A stretch of 64,000 nucleotides of DNA, taken from positions 620,001-684,000 of the forward strand of contig JAPDRO010000019.1 of NCBI GenBank assembly GCA_030247885.1. Reading direction: 5' to 3'. The translations under genes were made by a program, and so were the position numbers. The notes below the pieces were generated by a model. The model ran no database searches. It saw nothing but the letters and a program-made list of their open reading frames with translations, and was not told the origin of the DNA. The DNA is from Taxawa tesnikishii (nom. ined.). Its lineage: Eukaryota; Ascomycota; Dothideomycetes; Dothideales. Positions 47,402 through 58,700 of this stretch are shown piece after piece; position 1 is the stretch's first letter, and each line of letters opens with the position of its first letter.

Positions 47402-49061
47402 GCCTCTCTGTTTTTGTTTGTTGGCAAAGTATCACGGGCTATATAGAAACAGTACTAGACGACAAGTCTCCGGACAGCTGCAAATTCACAATACGTGACA
47501 GCCTAATTAGCTACTTCTAAAATGCGATAACTGTAAGAGACTGTCACCTTACGAGCAGGGATATTGTAGGCGCGTCGTAGGCTCCGCGCATGCCTGTTAC
47601 GTAACTATACTAAGCCTAACGTAGCATAAAGCTCTGATGTCCTGGAGTCGTGCTTCGACATTCCTAATCCAATGCCCGTACAAACGTATCTAATGCACTA
47701 GGTTTCCTTTGTCAATTACCTTGATCCGAACAGAGTCGGCACTGTGGCGCCGTTGATCGACTAGCCGCTATACAACACTTCCAACCCGCGGTTTCTGTAT
47801 CTGCACGCTACTGCGAACACACTGCTTGTTGGCACACTCCGAAGTTCGTCGGCGGTAAACCTTAGCTCAAACCTAGATATATTTAGGGTTCAAGTGGCCT
47901 TGCGCGGGTTCGATTGTGTTTTTATGAGATAAGTATCCTTGGCTAACATTCAGAACGGTCGGCTTTCTACCATTGATCCAGTACTTGTGCTTCCACATCG
48001 TTTTGAAGTCACAGTTCGATCAACTCCAAGAGGATTTCTTACGGACTGTCTTGTAGGACATGTATCACACTGGTCTGAAGGCTGACGAGCTCACTGACAG
48101 CGAACTATCGTGTTTCCACAGCTGGTTATACGAAATGTCTGGAACCATCTACAAGAAAGTCGAACTTCAAGAAGATGCGCTGTTGCTGTTCGGGAGATAT
48201 CTCAGTCTCAAGAAATGCAACTTGTATGGCACACTTTGCACCTTGTGAGAATTGGACGTTTCTTTATCGTTGCTGACGAAGGTGCGCCATACGTGGCCCA
48301 AAGAACTCTTACTATACCCAGAACAATGGCGCTTTGTACAAAACCGAGGATGGTACTTTCGCTCACAGACCTATGGGGATACGAGGAGAGGAGGAGGTTG
48401 GCTGCTTCGCGGCAGCAAGACTGCCTTCATCCTACTGCGAAGGAATGAACGACAGCCGCATGGAACGCCATCGGATACCTCTATCAGCGGACGGTACATG
48501 CCTGGCATGATGGAAGGTGAAGCGATCAACAATCCGAGACACAAAATCTACACTACCATCATGCGGTGACATGGCCACCTATCAGGCAAACAGCTACCAT
48601 TGCATCGCTCGTAAGAACGCAGTCTCGGCACATGACAAAGATGGAAAAATCAAAGGTTCCACATCAAAAGATTCCTAGAGCATCGACTTGGTGTCATACT
48701 TCAAGGTGTTAGTTCGACGCATGAAGGTTGCGCACTTGCGATGTTGATGCAGGAACTTGGCGGCGCGGGTAGCTAGAGGACTTTACGAACAGCACCGGAC
48801 CTATGGAGACGTCTCTTACAGATCATGATGGTTTCAAGCTCGGTAAGACATACAGTCTCCATTGTACATGCTGTCGGGTGTGTGGCTGCATAACATGGCG
48901 CCCGTATCGTAACTATGGGAGGACGACAAAATAAGGTTTCTGCGTCGAACCTTACCTTCCCGAGGAGCTCTGCCGCACATGCATGAAGGCGACCCCACAT
49001 CCGGGCAGTCATCTAACTCCGAACGCGCGCCATCTTCAGCTGCACAGCGGGCGAATACAAG
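47402..49061. other. Intergenic, mostly without recognisable features
   Basis: About 1.6 kb between two plus-strand genes. Apart from the interrupted frame at 48060-48569, nothing is recognised. Confidence 0.45.
48060..48569 (+). pseudogene. Possible broken gene, unrecognised
   Basis: A 170-codon frame on the plus strand holds a single internal TGA at 48246-48248. The text after it (WRFVQNRGWYFRSQTYGD) is aromatic- and Arg-rich and protein-like, but I recognise no family. It may be a decayed gene or a chance frame. Confidence 0.25.
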
Positions 49062-50926
49062 ATGGAGCTTCACAACTATAAGTATCACCCTCTCACTGAC
49101 AAAGGCAGCATACGCCTGATTCGGATTGCCGCGGCGCAAAACGCACCGGCGTTAGAGTGCAAAGTCATACACGTTGATAGGCAGGCTCACTCCAAGGCGG
49201 AAGGCTGGGTAGCGATATCATACCGTTGGGGCAATCCAAAGGATCTTGTACCTCTCAAAGTGATATTGGACCCTCCCTCTGGAATGGATGCTATTCCAAG
49301 TAAACTGACGCAAGCAAATTCTGTTTCGATAATGAAATCACGAGCCATCCTTCAAATCCCCCGGTCTGCCGCTGATGTGCTCCACGCACTATTCAAGCAG
49401 GGCTGCATTAGGGACGAATGGATCTGGATAGATGCTATCTGCATCAACCAAGCGGACGTAGACGAGAAGAACATGCAGGTTGCATCCATGAATGAGGTCT
49501 ATAGCCTCGCAAAGCTTACAGCTGCTTATGTCGGGCCTTTCACACAATCCACCGATCTTGCTTTCAGATTCTGGGCGAAACTTGATGCTTGTTTGGAGAC
49601 AGCGATAGCTGCAGGGCGAGGAGTTCTATCTGGCGACGAGCTTTTCATGATGACAAACACCTCGCCGGACTCCCTGGAATGGCGTGCACTACGTGCTCAC
49701 TTTGCTCAGGAATGGTTCACCAGAACCTGGGTCGTTCAGGAAGTTGTTCTTTCGCAAAACCTCATCTTCGTTTGGGGACACCACTCCATACTTTGGAAGC
49801 AGCTCAAGAGCATGGTTACTAGGGAGCGACACTTTCATTACTGGGGAGCAATTCACGAATCCGACTTTCGTGCGAGGCAGGCATTGGCGATGATTTCGAA
49901 ATTCAGGAAACTTAAGTCCAATCGCAAACGGCACAAGGGCAAGGGCTGGAAGTGTGGTCTTTCTTTCGCTCTCTATGAGACAGACGACTGTAAAGCTACG
50001 GATCCGCGGGATCGTATCTTCGGGTTGCTCGGAATCCTACATGAACCTTCCATGGACTTTCACATCGTACCGGATTACACCGAATCTGTCTGTGATGTTT
50101 ACACCGAGGTCACGGCCAAGTGGACTGCAGCAGCTGATAGTTTTGACCTCACCTACGCAGCAGGTGCAGGTTACTCGAGGTCCAATCCCACGCTTCCTTC
50201 TTGGGTACCGGACTTCGTTAGATCAATGCCTTACTATCCAGGTTCATTCCATCGTGCCGGCAAGGCTGTCAACAACGTGGACTTGTTGCCTCTGACATTC
50301 AAGGGCAACGAAATGTTTGTTCAAGTCTTTCGGATTGATGAGATTCAATCGCTGGTTCCGTTCTCGTACCTCCAAATCAACACACATCCTTTTCTAGATG
50401 CAGAGCAAAATCAGGAAATCTTCCAGACTCTGGCTCGCTCCATTGAGTTGAGGAAGACGATACATGATAGGCCTTGGCCCGACGATCTATATGAACATTT
50501 CTGTCGTACGATAGTCAGCAATGAGCAGATACACGCGATCGACGCTCCCGCACCCGACCGATTTGGGGTTTTCTGCCAGAACCTGTCTATCTTCAAACAG
50601 AGCAACGTCCGCTTGACAAATTGCTCGATCTCAATAACCACCGCAGCAGATGGGCAGAGTTTCTTCGAAACCCCTGCCGCTGTGTCACACGACAACGCCT
50701 TTTGCATGACAGCAAGCGAGAAACCAGGTCTCATCCCAGGACGATCAAGAGTTGGAGATCATGTTTGCGTAGCCCCTGGGTCCAGATTGCCTTTCGTCAT
50801 CCGTCCGGAGGAGAGAAGAGAGATGGAAAGACTGTCTTCCGGTTTGTAGGGGCGCCGTACTTTCACCACCTGCAGGACGGGACCGAATTGGGTAAGCACG
50901 CGCTGGAGGAGGTAGTCTTTCATTGA
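49062..50926 (+). CDS. HET-domain protein
   Basis: Fungal heterokaryon-incompatibility (HET, TIR-like) domain protein, a class tied to non-self recognition and programmed cell death between strains. Single exon. The HET core is at about residues 45-200: AISYRWGNPKD, WIWIDAICINQADVDEKNMQ and MNEVYSLA, then WFTRTWVVQEVVLS and DPRDRIFGLLGIL. The remaining 350 residues are variable, as usual. The open frame stops at 50849, but one additional C at 50805-50806 would continue it through VIRPGGEKRDGKTVFRFVG to 50926, giving about 621 residues and a C-terminus typical of the family. No NLR or patatin partner domain is present. It lies 3 kb from the right RIP block. Confidence 0.86.
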
Positions 50927-51399
50927 GTATTCCTATTACCTAAGAGTAGGGGTAGCTTGAACCGCAGGGTGACAGAACAAGTAGGGTAAAAGGGCACTCG
51001 AACGCGACCTTTCTACCTTATAACGTGAACACTACGTACTACGAGCTAACCCTAACTCTACGAGGTAGTCAAGGTGTTTCGAAACAGTGGGACTCTAGTC
51101 CTAACGATAAATTGGCAAATTCATAGCAACTAATAAGCCTGGCAAGAAAAAGTGATACTTTCACAATGATTCGCATACATCCTAAAATCCTAAGCAAAAA
51201 CAATTCAGTCAGAGCTTGAGTCGCCATAGTGTTAGTGACATCGAATTCGCATCTTCAGAGAAAGTTAGAGCATTGTTTTGCCTAAGAGCAAGCAGATGTA
51301 TTAATGGGACTCTACTCTGCATGTACGAAGCTTCCTTGCATTGTTGAACGATGTCCCTTGCGCTCCGTGACAAGTATCGGAGACATTCCATAGATGCAA
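50927..51399. other. Intergenic with tRNA-like sequence
   Basis: No protein gene seen between the HET gene and the unknown membrane-protein gene; holds the tRNA-like stretch at 50985-51065. Confidence 0.5.
50985..51065 (-). repeat. tRNA-like relic, Val(CAC)-like
   Basis: Minus strand reads GGGTTAGCTCGTAGTA (A-box-like), a TTCACGT loop with CAC in the anticodon position, and GGTCGCGTTCGAGTGCCC (B-box-like). Stems pair poorly, so a pseudo-tRNA or tRNA-derived SINE is more likely than a working tRNA. Confidence 0.35.
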
Positions 51400-53125
51400 C
51401 TAGGTTATGGTGTCGCCACTGGAGGCAGGAGTGCCGTTCGTAACGAGTATCCCCTTGTTGCTTCTACTGCTACTCGTTTTGTTCGTCCCTGTGACTTGGA
51501 CGACGCTGCCATCAGGCAATGTAACATTGTCGCCAGTGCTCAACAAGGGTGCGGGCTCGAACGCATCAAGTAGCGATTTCGTCGGTCTTGTGTCCCCCAA
51601 GTTGGGAGGGTTGTCACCGGTGTTCTGGAGGCCTATGTGGACATCGAGCTGGTACAGCTGGTCATCTCTTCCGCCAAGAGAGGTCGTCGTGCAGGAGATC
51701 GGGATCTTCAGGTTACGATTGATAGTGTTCAGCTGGATAGCGGTACCCATGTCGCCAACCTTAGCCCAATACATCTGGTCGTTCCAGAAAGATCGTAGAT
51801 CTTCAGTGAAACCAGAGCCGAGACCAAGACGGTTGTCGGCAAAGCGTCTGACGTCGTACTTGAGAGCAAAGCCTAACCTCTCGGTCAGCTAGCCTGGCCT
51901 CAAGCTTATCACTGCTCGGATAACGTAACGGAGGCTACGAGCGAAATTCGGTGCAGTACCTGCGCTCCCATCAGCTGACTTGACTCGGATGGCTACTCCC
52001 AACCCTTCAAAATCTTATTGTCTGTTCGTACGAAAGTCAGCACTGAGCCTAAGGTGCAGCGATTCTGGTTACGTACTATTCGTGAAAATCATGGTGGCAT
52101 ACGAAACCAGTGAAGCGCCTGTAGAGGGCGCAAAACCAGTAGGAAGGGGTACATTGGCTAATTTGAGTTTAGTCTAACCTCAGGTTGTTCCAAGACTGAT
52201 ACTCAACTCGTCGGTGCTGGTAATATAAACGGCACAAACTGCTGATCGCCGTCAACGTTCGCGTTGTTACCATACCACTCCACTACCGCAAAGTTATGGG
52301 TGTCCCAATTGTATATGTTGACGGCAATCTTGTAAATGCGGTCCACAAAATTGGCGATGTACATGATCAGTAGGAAGGCGATCGCGCCAACTACTGCGCC
52401 TGCGAGCATCGATCCCACTGTAGCTGCTAGACCTGCCCATGAACCAGCCGTGACTAGTCCTGCGGCCGCAGCTTCAGCGCCGCCCTCCGCAACTGCGGCT
52501 TCGGCGGCGGCTTCGACCGCAGCTCCCCGATGCGGCTCTTGATAAAGGAAGAAAATGTCATCATGAAAATAGCGGAGACCGCACCGGCTGCCAGCTGCAG
52601 GGTGGTGTTGCTCCACAGTTGGTCAGAGATTCCAAGGGTTTTTGAATTCGCAGAGAAGCTGCCCAACTGAACGACGTGATCAAAAGACGGCTGATCCCCA
52701 AGAGTATCGGATTCAATCGGTCCCGATGGCCCATTTGGCTTTGTGTATACCCAGACCCATCCGTTGCGACCGGCTGGTGAAAGCTGGTACCTCACGCCAT
52801 CAGACTTGTTAATGACTTCAATGAACGCTTGTTTCCCGTGAACTCGGATATTGTCCCAGATGGGAGCGAGGTCGTTGGTTGCCTTATCTGTGTATTGTTG
52901 GATAGTGTTGTAATCACCTTTCTTGAAGGCATCAACGAGTTCCGGGGATACCAAGTTGATTGAGCCTTCGTTCCGGCAGTAGCCGTGGCGTCGATTGGCA
53001 CTGTGAGAACAAGGATGTCAACGCGCATGTTCATATCCTGTGTAGGCAAACAACAGGAAGTACGTACCACCAGCTTGGACAGCTGCTTCCTTTATGATGT
53101 CTGGGACCTTGTCAAGGATACTCAT
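51400..53125 (-). CDS. Unrecognised multi-exon protein with membrane-insertion segment
   Basis: Begins MSILDKVPDIIKEAAVQAG at 53125; an intron follows near 53.0 kb. The second part (about 52.45-53.0 kb) holds SPELVDAFKKGDYNTIQQY and a region rich in Trp/Gly (SPAGRNGWVWVYTKPNG). Next is an Ala/Gly-rich helix and a strongly hydrophobic segment (GSMLAGAVVGAIAFLLIMYI, near 52.35 kb), then IYNWDTHNFAVVEWYGNN. Further exons appear near 52.05-52.2 and 51.9-52.0 kb (VPLPTGFAPSTGASLVSYAT), and the last ends at 51400 after a Thr/Asp-rich stretch. The reading frame is not continuous and I do not resolve the full model. No signal peptide is seen. I recognise no family. Confidence 0.5.
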
Positions 53126-53960
53126 GCTGGATGATTGGACAAACACTTGAATCTGTCGTGGACGGATGAAAGTAGAAGCCACGGTATTGTTTTATGATCT
53201 CGCAGTGGCTAGACATCATGTGTCATTGGAGGGAGCTGCGCAATTTATAGCACAAAGAGGTTGGCAATGTGCGCCAGTAGTGTCTGTAAAGCCAAAATGC
53301 TCAGCCAGCCTTTGCATCAAGGATACTAGTCCCAGACACTGCTCAGCTGGAGAAGAGAATTGTCGAGTCATGTGTTTGTCTTCTTCGATTACCCTGATCG
53401 GTCTGAGGCATCACAGAATGCGACTGACTGCAGGACGCCTAGATGGTGTTGTTAGTCGAACCGAAGAAAACTTTAGCTTAGGAAAGTCCAGCTGATTGTA
53501 CATGGTAGTGGAAGGCAGTGGTTAGCGAGGTTTGCAACCAAGACGCAAATATTATGGTCGCTTAAGCTTAGGTATTGGTCAGCTACGAAGCCCGGTTGCG
53601 TTTCAGCTTAGCCACGTACTACTGAACTTGTTATTGTACTACCTCCAACGCACGCGGCCGAGTGATCTCAAGCTGATGACGCATACAGCTTTGTGGCCGC
53701 ATGCTGGCATAGGTCTAGGAGGGTGGTACGACGCTTATGGCGACGTCTCCTGACCCGCAAGATGCAATGCGCCGCAACTACGGTAGAGGTCATTGACCCC
53801 GCTCCGCCTTTCCGCACTCCTATTACTAGTCCCCCGCGATGTTATGGCATGACATGGGTACGCTAGTCCCCGCACGGCAAGCCCTAAGCCGCGTCGGGCT
53901 TGGCCCGGGGCGCGCCTTGGCATGTCATGCCATAACATGTCTTAGGGTTAAGTCGATAGC
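53126..53960. other. Intergenic up to the right RIP block
   Basis: Short frames only. The last 120 bp before the AT-rich block hold a GC-rich inverted repeat (53839-53938). Confidence 0.5.
53839..53938. repeat. 100-bp inverted-repeat element at the block boundary
   Basis: ATGTTATGGCATGACATG (53839-53856) and its exact complement (53921-53938) bracket a GC-rich core that itself contains CAAGCCC/GGGCTTG. Terminal inverted repeats and size resemble a MITE or a cruciform-forming site. Confidence 0.8.
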
Positions 53961-53983
53961 GACGCGATCGGCGCCGACGAGGT

Positions 53984-54057
53984 CCTAGACCCGTATACTT
54001 TTGCGTGCACGTAGCGTAAGCCATGCCGGTACCTTTATACTTCGAATCGGGTCTAGG
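53984..54057. repeat. Short inverted repeat just inside the right block
   Basis: CCTAGACCCG (53984-53993) is mirrored by CGGGTCTAGG (54048-54057). This is the last GC-rich sequence before AT-rich DNA takes over. Confidence 0.65.
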
Positions 54058-54269
54058 AGTAGTTATTTATTACTATTACTAATCCGGTATAGTAGCTAAT
54101 ACGAATAATTCGATAAATAACTATTTTCGTCCGGCGCCTTACTACTTAAAAGGTATTACTCTTAAGAATATCTACGTATAATTTATAAAATAACTTATAT
54201 ATTTAATATATAAAGTTTAGTATTTATTAATAAAAGACTAACTTATTTATATTATTATATACTTATAAG

Positions 54270-54578
54270 TCTATTATAATATAAATCATAAAGAAGTTAA
54301 CTAAGTAAAAGAGTTAACTATTAAGTTATTACTTCTTTTATATTAATTATTATTTATATATTATAATAAAAATATAATTTAAATTTAAGTTATTATATAT
54401 ATTTTTAAGTATTTTATTTTCTTTTTCTTTAATTACTTTTTAATTAAATACTTATATAGTTACTTACGTGACTTTTTCTTTATTATATTTACTTTTACTT
54501 TCCTTATTATTTTAAATACTTTTTATATATTAAATATAAACTTTCCTTTTAATATAACTTACTTATTTTTTCTTATTA
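54270..54578 (+). repeat. 310-bp repeat, copy 1 (empty site)
   Basis: Aligns along its whole length with copy 2 (55149-55835) apart from RIP-type differences and the insertion in copy 2. Family unknown. Confidence 0.85.
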
Positions 54579-55148
54579 TTATAAGTTAAAAAATAAAGTT
54601 TATTTCTTTACTTTTATATAATAAAGTTAATTAACTTTAAGGAATATATAAGTTTATTTCTTTATATATTTAAGGTTTATTTCTTTATTCTTTTTATACT
54701 TAATATATATAAAACTTAGGATATAATATTAAAAGTATATATTACTCTCTATATAAGATTATAGTATTATATTTATAATATTAATATAATAAAAAGGTAA
54801 AAATAGCGCGTTAAAATATAGAAAGTAAAGTATATATAAACTTAATTTTATAAGGAAATAAGTAACTTTAATAACTTAAACTACTATATATACTTATATT
54901 ATATAATAACGTATATATTATATTCTTATAATTATTATAAAAGTTTTAAAGTATATAATAAAGTAATATAAGTATAATTATAATAATAAGTTCTTATATA
55001 TATTAATTAATAACTTAAGTATTATAAGATAATAACTACTTAATTTAAATAAATAGTTATATAACTTATTAAGTTAAATAAGAAATCTCTTTATCTTTTA
55101 ATTACTATTATAAATAGCTTAATTAATTAATAAGTTATAATTAGTTTT

Positions 55149-55835
55149 ATTATAACGTAAACTATAGGAAAGTTAACTAAGTAGAAAAGTTAACTATTAA
55201 ACTATTACTTCTTTTACGTTAATTACTATCTATATATTATAATAAGGATATAATTTAAATTCGAGTTATTATATATATTTTTAAGTATTTCGTCTTATTT
55301 TTCTTTAATTACTTCTTCGATTAAATATTTATATAATTACTTACGTAGTTTTTTCTTTATTATATTTTAACTTATAACAAAAGTAACGTTACGTAAGTAT
55401 TGACTCTTATATACCTTAGGTAAGGTTATATATATTAATACTCTCCCTAACTCTAGTAAGGAGTATAAGCGTATAACGTTACTAATAAATTCGAGGCTTA
55501 TAACCTTCCGGACTTATTAGTTAACTTCGTAGCTTACTAAGGCTCTACTTCCGTTTAGGATTTTACGCGCTTTTACTATAACTTAAGTAGGAATCGAACT
55601 CGTAACCTTTTATTATATATCGAGATTACGATTTAACTAACGCGCTAACTCGGGCTTATAACCTTTTAACTTATAACAAAAGTAACGTTACGTAAGTATC
55701 GACTCTTATATACCTTAAGTAGGGTTATATATGTTAACATTATATTTACTTTTACTTTCCTTACTATTTCGAGTACTTTTTACGTATTAAATATAAACTT
55801 TCCTTTTAATATAATTTACTTACTTTTCTTTTAAA
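55149..55835 (+). repeat. 310-bp repeat, copy 2 (interrupted by 374-bp element)
   Basis: Same order of motifs as copy 1, for example gttaactaagta, ttattatatatatttttaag and aatataaactttccttttaa. The 374-bp element sits between its two halves. Confidence 0.85.
55366..55739 (-). mobile_element. 374-bp element with terminal direct repeats, copy 1
   Basis: Terminal direct repeats of about 75 bp (55366-55440 and 55664-55739) flank a 225-bp body. The body carries a tRNA-like stretch on the minus strand (55585-55655: GTTAGCGCGTTAGTT A-box-like and GAGTTCGATTCC B-box-like). An attatattt-like duplication lies on both flanks. Too short for any gene. Could be a miniature terminal-repeat retroelement (TRIM) or a compound SINE; old and RIP-altered. 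Confidence 0.75.
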
Positions 55836-56787
55836 CTTTCGAGAATTAAGAAGTTTTTACTATTTTTTAACTTACTTTTATAAAGTTATATTTTTACTAT
55901 ATATTACTTTAAAAGCGTAAGTTATTTGTTTTATATAGTACTTAATTAAAGAAGGAAGATTTTATATAACTTAAATTACTAAGTTAAGTACTATATTTAC
56001 TTTATAAAGTTTAATATTATTTAAAAGAAAGCTATATAATAGCAAAAGGTTTAAATTAACTTATTATAAAGGTATATAAGGTTATAAGTCTATTATAATT
56101 AACTTTATAAGTAACTTATTAAGTACTATTATAGTAAGATAGTTACTAGATAGTTATAAGTTATTAGTTACGTAGAAGTTACCTTTAATTCCTACTTATT
56201 TAGTTTGTATATAAGATAGTTACTTATTTAATTAATAACTATTCTTTTTATATCTTATTTTTATCTTATATCTTACTAACTACTATTTCTATTATTACTT
56301 ACGTAGTTACCTTTTATAGTCTTAACTTAACTTAATATAAGGTTTTCTCTACTATATATAATAAGGAGAGAAATAAAGCCCTTAAGAAAATAGTTAATAA
56401 AAGGAGTACGTAAAATAGTAAGAAAATAGTAAAGGTTTTAGTCGATACTAAGAGGACGATTAACCCCTTTAACTACTTGCGTATTTACGATAATATAAAG
56501 GACTTCGAAGGCTAGAAATAGCTCCTATATTAGTAATATAATATATAAGGAACTCTTATAAAGTATTATATAACTAGTATCTTAAGGCTTTCTATTCTAA
56601 AATTAGAGCGTATTTAAACTAAAGGAGTCGAAGGTATACTTATAAAAGTAAGTAGTATCGAAGGCCTAGTTAAATCTAAAAATATAAGGACTATATAAAT
56701 ACTAGGGTATACTTATATTAGAAACGAACCTTACCGAAAATTAAAAATAAAGTATAAAGTACTAAACTACTATAAAAGATAGAAACT

Positions 56788-57161
56788 ATTAATATATATA
56801 ACTTTACCTAAGGTATATAAGAGTCGATACTTACGTAATATTACTTTTGTTATAAGTTAAAAGGTTATAAGCTCGAGTTAGCGCGTTAATTAAATCGTAA
56901 TTTCGATATACGATAAAAGGTTACGAGTTCGATTCCTACCTAAGTTATAGTAAAAGCGCGTAAAATCCCAAACGGGAGTAGAGCCTTAGTAAGCCGCGAA
57001 GTCGGCTAATAAGCCTAAAAGGTTACGAGCCTCGAATCTATTAGCGACGTTATATACTTATATTCCTTACTAGAGTTAGAGGGAGTATTAATATATATAA
57101 CTTTACCTAAAGTATATAAGAGTCGATACTTACGTAACGTTACTTTTATTATAAGTTAAAA
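56788..57161 (+). mobile_element. 374-bp element with terminal direct repeats, copy 2
   Basis: Same length and structure as copy 1 but inverted: repeats at 56788-56862 and 57087-57161, tRNA-like core at 56871-56941. Also old and RIP-altered. Two copies of equal length in opposite orientation show that the ends are real. Confidence 0.75.
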
Positions 57162-58504
57162 GAAACGATAATACTACTCTAAATAGAAATTTATATTTAT
57201 TTACTAAAGATAATATTAGAAATCTTACTATAATAGAAACTATACTATTATTACTACGTTATAATATTTATAGAACTTACTATATTTAAGAACGTTACTT
57301 AAAATATTACTTTCGAAAAAGGAAAAGCGTTTAATACCTTTTATACTACTAATAAAGGATACTAATTTAACGAGGATTTTATACTATTTAATACTTATAA
57401 TAATATTCCTAGACTTACTTTAAATAGTAATTTTAAGCTTCTACTAGTTATAGAGACGTCTTCGTTTAATAGTTAAACTATTTATACTCCTAGTAATAGT
57501 TAAGGTAAAACTATAACTACTTTTATTATAGTTTAACTTACTATTTCTATTTAAGTATTTATTAATATAAGTAGAAGGTAAAGGTTATTTATTAAAGATC
57601 TCTATCGCCTTATTACTAGTAGTAACTTACTAAGGCTAAATACTACTAGATCTTTAAGGTTTACTAGTAGTAATATTACTCGGTTTATTAAAGACTAAAA
57701 GAGTAATATATTAATAACTTTACTACTTTAGAGAAGTCTATTAGATCTCTTCCTTAGTATATAAATAAAGGACTTACTAAATTTATTTAATCTCTAAATT
57801 CCTATATAAATAGAAACTAAACTAGTTTAAAGAAAAAGATCCTTTAAGAGTACTAAAAGAATAATATCGACTATTTAAGGAATACTAAGTTTATACTAGC
57901 TACTTTTTATAAGAAGGCTAAGGATTAAAAAGTAAAACTCTAGAAAACTAAAAGGATACTATTAGCGCTTTTAAGTTCTATAAAAGAAAGTACTAAATAA
58001 GTATATAAATATAGTTAAATAAGCGTCTTTACTATTACGTAAACTAATACCTTTTATATTAAAGAAAGTATATTAAAAGGTATAGTTAAATAGCGAGGAT
58101 CTAGCTACTTTTAGAAACTTTATAAAGATTATAAAGGTAATTAAGAAGTTCTTAAATAAGAAGATTAATTATTAAGGAATTATAGGCCTTATAACTAATA
58201 ATAGTCGTTTCGAGGAAATAGTAAAATTATACTATATTTCGAAAAAGAGTATAACTATAAGCTTTAAAACTAATTAGGTACGTAGAAAGTATACTAATAA
58301 GACTATAAAGAAACTAGTCGAGTAAGTAAGTAAGATATTTATTTACGTAAACTACGTTATAAAATCCTATTTTTAGATTTATAGATTTATAAGTTAAGGT
58401 AATATAAAGTAAATTAAACTTCGACTTAGCCTTAATAGAAAGTAGTTACTCTTTTCTATTACGCTTAACTATATATTTACTATAAGATTTATATTAAGTC
58501 TTTA

Positions 58505-58700
58505 TATTCTAGGATATTTAGTAGGATATCTAGTAAGATATTTTATAGGATATTACGTAAGATATCTAGTAAGATATCTAGTAGGATATTTAGTAGGATA
58601 TCTAGTAGGATGTTTCGTAGGATATTACGTAAGATATTTAGTAGAGTATCTAGTAAAATATCTAGTAGAATATCTAGTAGAATATCTAGTAAAATATCTT
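58505..58700. repeat. 12-bp minisatellite
   Basis: About sixteen tandem copies of an aggatatctagt-type unit with drift, inside the right RIP block. Confidence 0.85.
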
